A stretch of DNA of 64,000 nt. Origin: Paracoccus sp. (in: a-proteobacteria) (lineage in GTDB: Bacteria; Pseudomonadota; Alphaproteobacteria; Rhodobacterales; Rhodobacteraceae). Shown in pieces: positions 58,595 through 64,000 of this stretch. The notes beneath the pieces are model-generated. The model saw only the letters and a program-made list of their open reading frames with translations, was not told the DNA's origin and made no database searches. Both the position numbers and the translations under genes were made by a program. The stretch spans positions 1-64,000 of the forward strand of contig NZ_JAUNTO010000007.1 of NCBI RefSeq assembly GCF_030538655.1. The letters are read 5' to 3'. Positions within the stretch are counted from its first letter, which is position 1. The number at the start of each line of letters is the position of its first letter.

Positions 58595-58642
58595 CTTGCG
58601 GCGGGGCTTGACGCAGCAGCGGCTTGGGCGCATCGACAGCGT

Positions 58643-59668
58643 ATGGTTTTGCAGATTGATCTTGGGGCCGTTGCGGCCAATTGGAAGGCGTTGGCGGCCA
58701 AAGCCCCCGGTGCCCGCACCGGCGCGGTGGTCAAGGCCGACGCCTATGGTCTGGACGCCGCCCGCGTGGCGCCCGTTCTGTATGATTGCGGCGCGCGGGA
58801 TTTCTTTGTCGCGCTGGCGTCCGAGGGGCAGGCGATCCGTCCGCATCTGCCGGGTGATGCGCGTATCTTTGTGCTGTCGGGGCATATGGCGGGCGCGTCT
58901 TTGGGCGGGCTGATTCCGGTGCTGAACAGTGCCGAGCAGTTTTTCCGCGACCGCGCCATGCGGCCGGGTCAGCCGTTCGGGATTCAACTGGACACCGGCA
59001 TGAATCGGCTGGGGCTGGAACCGGCGGAATGGTCCGGTATCCGGGGTGAGGCTATGGCCGCCAATCAGGGCCAAGGTCCGGCGCTGGTCATGTCGCATCT
59101 GGCCTGCGCCGACGAGGACAGCCCGGAAAATGCCCGGCAACTGGCGGCTTTTGCCGAGATGACACAGGGCGTTACCGCGCCGCGCAGCCTGTCGGCAACG
59201 GGCGGTATTGTGCTGGGGACGGACTATCATTTCGATCTGACGCGGCCCGGCATTGGCCTGTATGGCGGCGCACCCTTTGTCGATGCCACGCCGGTGGTGC
59301 GGCTGTCGCTGCCGGTGATCCAGACCCGGGTCGTGCGTCCCGGCGAATTCGTCGGCTATGGCGCAAGCTGGCGGGCCGACCGGGTGACGCGGGTGGCCAC
59401 GGTGGCCGCAGGCTATGCCGACGGGCTGCACCGTGCACTGGCGCGCGGCGCTGCGGTGCTGTGGGCGGGCGATGTGGCCTGTCCGATCATCGGGCGGGTG
59501 TCGATGGATCTGATAACCTGCGATGTGACCGCCCTGCATGACGTGCCGGATGCGCTGGATATTCTGAATGACCGTCAGGGCGTTGATGCACTGGCCGATT
59601 TCGCGGGAACCATCGGCTATGAGGTGCTGACCAGTCTGGGCGCGCGGTATCAGCGCAGCTATATCTGA
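58643..59668 (+). CDS. alr: Alanine racemase
   Basis: A 341-residue PLP-dependent alanine racemase supplying D-alanine for peptidoglycan. The PLP lysine is Lys31 in AVVKADAYGL; LDTGMNRLGL, SLSATGGIVLG and GYGASW, with the C-terminal catalytic tyrosine, are present. IGRVSMDLITCDVT ends the PLP-binding region. The N-terminus starts close to the first strand, and no ribosome binding site is obvious before the ATG at 58643, so translation may be weak or leaderless-like. It is divergent from pccB and followed by copy 3 of the intergenic repeat. Confidence 0.93.
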   Translation: MVLQIDLGAVAANWKALAAKAPGARTGAVVKADAYGLDAARVAPVLYDCGARDFFVALASEGQAIRPHLPGDARIFVLSGHMAGASLGGLIPVLNSAEQFFRDRAMRPGQPFGIQLDTGMNRLGLEPAEWSGIRGEAMAANQGQGPALVMSHLACADEDSPENARQLAAFAEMTQGVTAPRSLSATGGIVLGTDYHFDLTRPGIGLYGGAPFVDATPVVRLSLPVIQTRVVRPGEFVGYGASWRADRVTRVATVAAGYADGLHRALARGAAVLWAGDVACPIIGRVSMDLITCDVTALHDVPDALDILNDRQGVDALADFAGTIGYEVLTSLGARYQRSYI

Positions 59669-59671
59669 TTG

Positions 59672-59726
59672 CCGCCGCGCCCCAGGATGCGTATTCAGAC
59701 AAACAGCAAGCGGCGGGGCGCGGCGG
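59672..59726. repeat. Copy 3 of the 35-bp repeat inside a hairpin
   Basis: Positions 59680-59714 are copy 3 of the repeat seen at 33231 and 45800. It is enclosed by a perfect 12-base-pair inverted repeat, CCGCCGCGCCCC (59672-59683) and GGGGCGCGGCGG (59715-59726). It begins three bases after the alr stop codon and could act in termination or mRNA protection. Confidence 0.75.
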
Positions 59727-59822
59727 ATTGGCCACATCTTGCCGAGGGGCGGGCGGTTCTGCCCTTGTGCGAATCCCTGCGAGTTGTCACTTTGAAAGCG
59801 GATTGATCTTTCGGAGAGACTT

Positions 59823-60911
59823 TTGGGCCTGAACCCTCTGCCCCCCGCACCATCCGGCAATGCCAGCCCGGCGGCTGAAACCTTGCTGGAGTTTCCCGAC
59901 AACCGTCTGTTGATTGATCTGTGCGGTGCCAATGACCGACATCTGGCGCGGATCGAAGAAGGCCTTGGTGTGCATATCCTGCGGCGCGGCAATCTGCTGG
60001 CCGTGATCGGCCCGGCAGATGCGCAGGCCGAGGCGGCGCGGGTTCTGCGCGGCCTTTATGCGCGGCTGGAACAGGGCCGCACCGTCGAAATGGGTGAGGT
60101 CGAGGCCGCTTTGCGTATGGGCGATGTCCCTGCCGCTGAAACCACCCCCGCCGAGCAGCTGGAAATGTTCAGCGCCGGTAATTACGAGTTACGCACCCGC
60201 AAGAAATCGGTCGAACCCCGCACCGAGGCGCAAAAGGATTACGTCCGGTCGCTGTTTCAGAACGAACTGGCCTTTGGCATCGGCCCGGCGGGCACCGGCA
60301 AGACCTATCTTGCGGTGGCCGTTGGCGTCACCATGCTGATCGGTGGCCATGTGGACAAGATCATCCTGTCGCGCCCCGCCGTCGAGGCCGGGGAACGTCT
60401 GGGCTTTCTGCCCGGCGACATGAAGGAAAAGGTCGATCCTTACATGCAGCCTCTGTATGATGCGCTGAACGATTTTCTGCCGTCGAAACAGATGCAAAAG
60501 CTGATGGAGGAAAAGCGCATCGAAATCGCGCCCCTGGCCTTTATGCGCGGGCGGACGCTGGCCAGTGCCTTTGTCGTGCTGGACGAGGCGCAGAACGCCA
60601 CCGCGATGCAGATGAAAATGTTCCTGACTCGTCTGGGTGAAGGGTCTCGCATGGTGATTACCGGCGACCGCAGCCAGATCGACCTGCCGCGCGGGATGCA
60701 GTCCGGTCTGGTCGAGGCCGAACGGATTCTCAAGGGCGTCAAGGGCATCAGCTTTTCCTATTTTACCGCGCAGGACGTGGTGCGGCACCCCTTGGTGGCG
60801 CGGATCATTCAGGCCTACGATGCCGAGGATGTCGCCGCATTGGCGCGCGGCGAAGGGGATGGCAACCGTGGCGATTATGCGCCGCGCCGGATGCCGCGAT
60901 CCGATGCCTGA
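59823..60911 (+). CDS. PhoH family protein (PhoH-like ATPase)
   Basis: A 362-residue PhoH/YbeZ-type ATPase, usually partnered with YbeY in RNA metabolism. An N-terminal KH-like region (residues 20-80) is followed by the ATPase domain from about 130: Walker A GPAGTGKTYLA, ILSRPAVEAGERLGFLPGDMKEKVDPY, Walker B FVVLDEAQNAT and ITGDRSQIDLP. It starts with TTG, supported by GGAGAG about seven bases upstream. The ybeY gene begins inside its 3' end (eight bases overlap), the conserved phoH-ybeY-corC order. Confidence 0.92.
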   Translation: MGLNPLPPAPSGNASPAAETLLEFPDNRLLIDLCGANDRHLARIEEGLGVHILRRGNLLAVIGPADAQAEAARVLRGLYARLEQGRTVEMGEVEAALRMGDVPAAETTPAEQLEMFSAGNYELRTRKKSVEPRTEAQKDYVRSLFQNELAFGIGPAGTGKTYLAVAVGVTMLIGGHVDKIILSRPAVEAGERLGFLPGDMKEKVDPYMQPLYDALNDFLPSKQMQKLMEEKRIEIAPLAFMRGRTLASAFVVLDEAQNATAMQMKMFLTRLGEGSRMVITGDRSQIDLPRGMQSGLVEAERILKGVKGISFSYFTAQDVVRHPLVARIIQAYDAEDVAALARGEGDGNRGDYAPRRMPRSDA

Positions 60912-61404
60912 GCCGCTGACCGATACCGTCATCGAGGATGAGCGATGGCAAGCCGCCGGTCTGCCGGAACTGGCGGATCGTGCGGTGATCGCGACCTTGG
61001 GCTGGCTGGGGATCGGTGGCCAAGTCGTGGTGTTGGGCTGCGATGATGCCCGCATCGCGGCGCTGAACGCGGATTTTCGCGGCAAACCCAAGGCGACGAA
61101 TGTGCTGTCATGGCCCTCGGTCGAACCGCTGCGCGCGGCCCCCGGTGCCGCCCCGGATCTGCCCGATGATGATGAGCTGGGCGATATTGCCATCGCCTAT
61201 GACACCTGCATGGCCGAGGCTGCCGCGCAGGGCAAGGCACCGGCGGATCATGTCACGCATCTGCTGGTTCATGCCGTGCTGCATCTGGTCGGTTACGATC
61301 ACGAAACCGACGCCGATGCCGAAACCATGGAAACGGCCGAGCGTTCCATTCTTGCGACGCTGAACATTGCCGACCCTTACGCAGCCGAATGCCCCGACAG
61401 TTGA
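60904..61404 (+). CDS. ybeY: Endoribonuclease YbeY
   Basis: A 166-residue YbeY, a metal-dependent RNase needed for 16S rRNA 3' maturation and ribosome quality control. The zinc-binding motif is HAVLHLVGYDH, preceded by THLLV; ALNADFRGKPKATNVLSWP and LGDIAIAYDT are also typical. The ATG at 60904 overlaps the phoH-like gene; an upstream in-frame start lies within that gene. The corC gene follows after nine bases. Confidence 0.95.
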   Translation: MPEPLTDTVIEDERWQAAGLPELADRAVIATLGWLGIGGQVVVLGCDDARIAALNADFRGKPKATNVLSWPSVEPLRAAPGAAPDLPDDDELGDIAIAYDTCMAEAAAQGKAPADHVTHLLVHAVLHLVGYDHETDADAETMETAERSILATLNIADPYAAECPDS

Positions 61405-61413
61405 GAGAGAAAG

Positions 61414-62328
61414 ATGAGCGACGATCCCCGAAGTCCCGAGACACCGAAAACGCTGGAAGACCCCGCAGGCTGGGCCGATGGGGTCGGCGGCGAGGGGCGC
61501 GATCTGCCCGGATCGCGCGGGTTTCTGGGGCGTTTTTTCGGGGTCTTCACCGGGGACGAAGCGGCGGCGGCTGAACCTGTCGGCACGGCCTCGCAGCCCG
61601 CGCCGGGACTGGTCAATCTGCGGCGGTTGCGGGTTGATGACGTGGCGATCCCCAAGGCGGAAATCATCGCCGTGCCCGTTACCGTATCGCTGGATGATCT
61701 GGTCGAGATGTTTCGCGAACACGGCTTTTCGCGGATTCCAGTGTTTCGCGGCACGATGGACAGCCCCTTGGGGCTGATCCATCTCAAGGATCTGGCGCTG
61801 AAGCACGGCTTTGGCAAGGGCGGGCGGTTTACTCTGCGCCCGATGCTGCGGCCCTTGCTATATGTGCCGCCTTCGATGCCCATCGGGGTGCTGTTGCAGC
61901 AGATGCAGCAGAAACGCATCCATATGGCGCTGGTGATTGATGAATATGGCGGTGTGGATGGGCTGGTGACGATCGAAGACCTGATCGAACAGGTGATTGG
62001 TCAGATCGAGGATGAACATGACGAGGCCGAAGGTCGGCTGACCGCCTTGGTCAAACCGGGCGAGTGGTTGATTCAGGCCCGCGCGCCCTTGGCCGATGTC
62101 GAGGCTGAAACCGGGCTTCGTCTGGCAACCGGCGAGGAAGAAGAAGAAATCGACACGCTGGGTGGACTGGTCTTTATGCTGACGGGCCGCGTGCCGGTCC
62201 GGGGCGAGGTGATCGCGCTGGATTCGGGGGCCGAAATCGAGATCGTCGATGCCGACCCGCGCCGGATCAAGCGGGTGCGGTTGCGTGCCCCCAAGGATCG
62301 CCCGGCGGTCGAGGGTAAGGCCGGATAA
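61414..62328 (+). CDS. CorC-like soluble CBS-domain protein
   Basis: A 304-residue CorC/YbeX-type protein without membrane helices. Residues 70-200 are a CBS pair (DVAIPKAEIIAVPVTVSLDDL, FSRIPVFRGTMDSPLGLIHLKDL, HMALVIDEYGGVDGLVTIEDL), and the C-terminus is a CorC_HlyC domain (EIDTLGGLVFMLTGRVPVRGEV). It is the third gene of phoH-ybeY-corC, a set tied to ribosome maturation and membrane homeostasis. A membrane-bound relative is at 37449. A terminator follows; the apolipoprotein acyltransferase gene that often comes next is absent. Confidence 0.92.
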   Translation: MSDDPRSPETPKTLEDPAGWADGVGGEGRDLPGSRGFLGRFFGVFTGDEAAAAEPVGTASQPAPGLVNLRRLRVDDVAIPKAEIIAVPVTVSLDDLVEMFREHGFSRIPVFRGTMDSPLGLIHLKDLALKHGFGKGGRFTLRPMLRPLLYVPPSMPIGVLLQQMQQKRIHMALVIDEYGGVDGLVTIEDLIEQVIGQIEDEHDEAEGRLTALVKPGEWLIQARAPLADVEAETGLRLATGEEEEEIDTLGGLVFMLTGRVPVRGEVIALDSGAEIEIVDADPRRIKRVRLRAPKDRPAVEGKAG

Positions 62329-62357
62329 ACGCAAATCGCCGGGTTATCCATATAACG

Positions 62358-62378
62358 AAGGGGGCGCCTGCCCCTTTT
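62358..62378 (+). terminator. Probable terminator of phoH-ybeY-corC
   Basis: GGGGC / GCCCC stem with a four-base loop, extended by A-T and G-T pairs, ending in TTTT, 30 bases after the corC stop. Confidence 0.6.
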
Positions 62379-62413
62379 CCTGATTGGCCTTGCCCCAAGA
62401 AGATAAAAAGCCC

Positions 62414-63226
62414 TTATAGCCGCGAAAAGGCGGCGGCGTGTGTTATGGGGCTGCTGGCGGGCAGTTTTGGCCCTGCCGTCATCAGATGTGGGCCTGCGTA
62501 GGGCGAGATCAGCTCGGCTGGCTGAAACCCGAAACGGTGGTAATAGGCCGGATCGCCCAGAACGATGATCGTGTGATCGGCAAAGCTGCTGATCGCGGTG
62601 CGGATCAGGGCGCTGCCAATGCCACGGCCATGCAGCGCAGGGTGGACCGCCACCGGGGCCAGTGCCAAGGCCGGACCCGCCGCCGACACCGGCGACAGGG
62701 CGACTTGGCCCAGAATGGTGCCCTGTGCCTCGGCCACCAGCGACAGGGCCAGATCGCCATCGGCGCGCAGGCTGGCCAGCAGATCAGCCTCGGCCGTGCT
62801 GTCAAAGGCCTGGCGCAGCAATTGCGCGATCCCGTCATGATCGGCACGGGTTTCCGGGCGCAGGCGCGGCAGGGTATCGGTCGCGGTAAAGTCGCGGCGG
62901 ATCGCGGCGCTGTTTTGTCCCCATGTGCTGGCTTGGGTCCGGCTCTGGTGCGCGGCGAATGCCGTCGTGTCGGTGAACAGTTCGTTCAGGTGCCAGATCA
63001 TCGGATCGTTGTCCTGCGCGATGTCAAAGCGCAGGCAACCCGGCTCGGCCCGGCTGGCGGTGATGTGATCGGGCAGCAGGCGCATCGCCAGCAGCATCTG
63101 ATTCATGTCCGCGCAGATCAGCCGCCCGGTCAGCGCGCGCAGAGGTGGTGAGATTGCGATCTCGATGCCGGTTTCGGGCATGGGGTGGTGATGGGTGTGA
63201 TGATGCCCGCAGGCGCAGCCGGTCAT
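62414..63226 (-). CDS. His-rich / ABM monooxygenase-like / GNAT fusion protein
   Basis: A 270-residue protein of three parts. Residues 1-14 are metal-ligand-rich, CACGHHHTHHH. Residues about 20-112 resemble antibiotic-biosynthesis monooxygenase (ABM) domains: RLICADMNQMLLAMRLLPDHI, EPGCLRFDIAQDNDPMIWHLNELFTD, AFAAHQSR. Residues 120-270 are a GNAT acetyltransferase of the YhbS type: LRPETRADHDGIAQLL, VAVHPALHGRGIGSALI with the acetyl-CoA loop, and LGDPAYYHRFGFQPA. Both domains look complete. Substrates are unknown. It converges on corC and is preceded by the gene at 63306. Confidence 0.8.
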   Translation of the reverse strand: MTGCACGHHHTHHHPMPETGIEIAISPPLRALTGRLICADMNQMLLAMRLLPDHITASRAEPGCLRFDIAQDNDPMIWHLNELFTDTTAFAAHQSRTQASTWGQNSAAIRRDFTATDTLPRLRPETRADHDGIAQLLRQAFDSTAEADLLASLRADGDLALSLVAEAQGTILGQVALSPVSAAGPALALAPVAVHPALHGRGIGSALIRTAISSFADHTIIVLGDPAYYHRFGFQPAELISPYAGPHLMTAGPKLPASSPITHAAAFSRL

Positions 63227-63305
63227 GTCTGGTTCCCCTCGCTTTGGGCCAGCCTACTGGCCCGCGCGCGATGCCGCCAGCCGTGCAAAGGTCTGGCAAG
63301 GGTCG

Positions 63306-64000
63306 TCAACGGATCAGGGCATGGAAATCAGGGTATTTGTCACGCGCTGGTTGGCCTGCCGTATAGCCCAGCATTGCGGGTGCGGTATAGGGATCGTCAT
63401 CCGTGCCGGGGTGGCAGGCGTGCAGATACATCCGGGTGACGGATTCGGTTGCGCCAAAGACCTGTGGCAGAGGCAGCACGATCCAGCTTGCGCCGGTCGC
63501 AAACGCGGGCCGCAGCGGCGAGCAAAAGAATTGCACTGTTACCGGATCGGACCATTCCAGTCCGGCAGGCGGTGTGTCGGGATAGTTCGCGCCCGGATGC
63601 TGGCTATAGGCCAGCCGCTGCGTCACCTTGATCCTGCGCCCTGGAACCGCGATGCTGCCTTGCGCGATCTGATGGGGCGCGGACTGATCGACCCAGGAAC
63701 AACCGTCCATGTGACAGCGCCCGGCAAAAGCGTCCGGTGGCGGCGGATGATCTGCACCGCGCACACAGATTGCGACGCTGTCGCCAAACCAGCAGGCCGG
63801 GTCGTCAGTATTCCGCTGCACCGCGCCCCAATCAGTGGTTTTGTCATCGGGACTGGTGCCGCCAAGTGTGCCTTGACCGGGGGCGGCGATGTGCAGCGAT
63901 ACCGATGCTGCTCCGGCGATCAGGCTGCCATCCTGCATTCGCACCGTAAAGCTGCCGCCGCGCTGGATGTGAAAATCGCAGGGACCAGTGGCGCTTTGAT
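63306..64000 (-). CDS. Protein of unknown function, 5' end cut by window edge
   Basis: At least 230 residues; the minus-strand frame is open to the window edge, so the true start is outside. An ATG at 63938 exists but conserved-looking sequence (GPCDFHIQRGGSFTVRM) continues before it, so the longer form is preferred. The visible part is Gly/Pro-rich and beta-like, with several cysteines (DDPACWFGDSVAICVRG, GRCHMDGCSW), FFCSPLRPAFATGASWIVLPLPQ and a C-terminal MLGYTAGQPARDKYPDF. No family was recognised; a secreted or surface protein is possible. Confidence 0.6.
   Translation of the reverse strand, partial: QSATGPCDFHIQRGGSFTVRMQDGSLIAGAASVSLHIAAPGQGTLGGTSPDDKTTDWGAVQRNTDDPACWFGDSVAICVRGADHPPPPDAFAGRCHMDGCSWVDQSAPHQIAQGSIAVPGRRIKVTQRLAYSQHPGANYPDTPPAGLEWSDPVTVQFFCSPLRPAFATGASWIVLPLPQVFGATESVTRMYLHACHPGTDDDPYTAPAMLGYTAGQPARDKYPDFHALIR

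Noticed and set aside
56966..58642. Long plus-strand frame opposite pccB joined to alanine racemase
   Set aside because: The first ~559 codons are antisense to pccB with no domain content; the alanine racemase fold begins only at the ATG at 58643.

Overview
The window is GC-rich chromosomal DNA of an alphaproteobacterium of the family Rhodobacteraceae, most likely Paracoccus or a close relative. This rests on gene content, not on a database search. The markers are an adjacent sciP-ctrA pair, the propionyl-CoA carboxylase / methylmalonyl-CoA mutase gene set with TTTGCAAA boxes, a DUF1489 gene, a Hint-domain protein, and an SOS-type GTTC-N7-GTTC box. Most of the window is ordinary core genome with many 1-4 bp gene overlaps.

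Layout. Positions 1 to about 3055 are the end of an integrated mobile element: an AlpA-like regulator, an unknown gene, a hicAB pair and a large serine recombinase whose frame runs on through the 3' end of a tRNA-Ser(UGA) gene, the likely attachment site. Then follow a lipoprotein, sufE, mnmA, sciP and ctrA (with CtrA-box-like sites), ligA-recG, and a 31-residue membrane protein behind a LexA-type box, resembling in size and logic the SOS division inhibitor SidA. Next come an Fe-S scaffold gene, hisI, rplU-rpmA and a GNAT gene. Positions 14.6-21.8 kb hold an exopolysaccharide block (TPR lipoprotein, sugar transferase, ExeA-like ATPase, Wzz-type protein, tyrosine kinase), followed by tRNA-Gly(CCC).

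Positions 22.4-31.4 kb carry two GlxA-type regulators, a DUF1489 gene, an ExbB/MotA-like plus OmpA-like envelope pair, a ChaC-like gene, a Hint-domain protein and class II DAHP synthase. Positions 31.4-38.9 kb hold an LpxL-like acyltransferase, a DMT transporter, transketolase, a HxRRGD-motif putative glycosyltransferase and a CorC/HlyC protein. A tightly overlapping operon (44-residue membrane protein, exported unknown, xerD, corC-like) faces aroK-aroB. Then come a degenerate NlpC/P60-like protein, ssb, a lytic transglycosylase, homoserine dehydrogenase, a methyltransferase and a HEPN-like protein.

Positions 48.6-58.5 kb carry the methylmalonyl-CoA route: pccB and pccA make methylmalonyl-CoA from propionyl-CoA, and the mutase makes succinyl-CoA. 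Small lipoproteins and uncharacterised membrane proteins are interspersed. Alanine racemase is divergent from pccB. The right end has phoH-ybeY-corC, an unusual His-rich/monooxygenase/GNAT fusion, and an unrecognised gene cut by the window edge.

A 35-bp intergenic repeat occurs three times (33231, 45800, 59680). No CRISPR array, rRNA or complete insertion sequence was seen.
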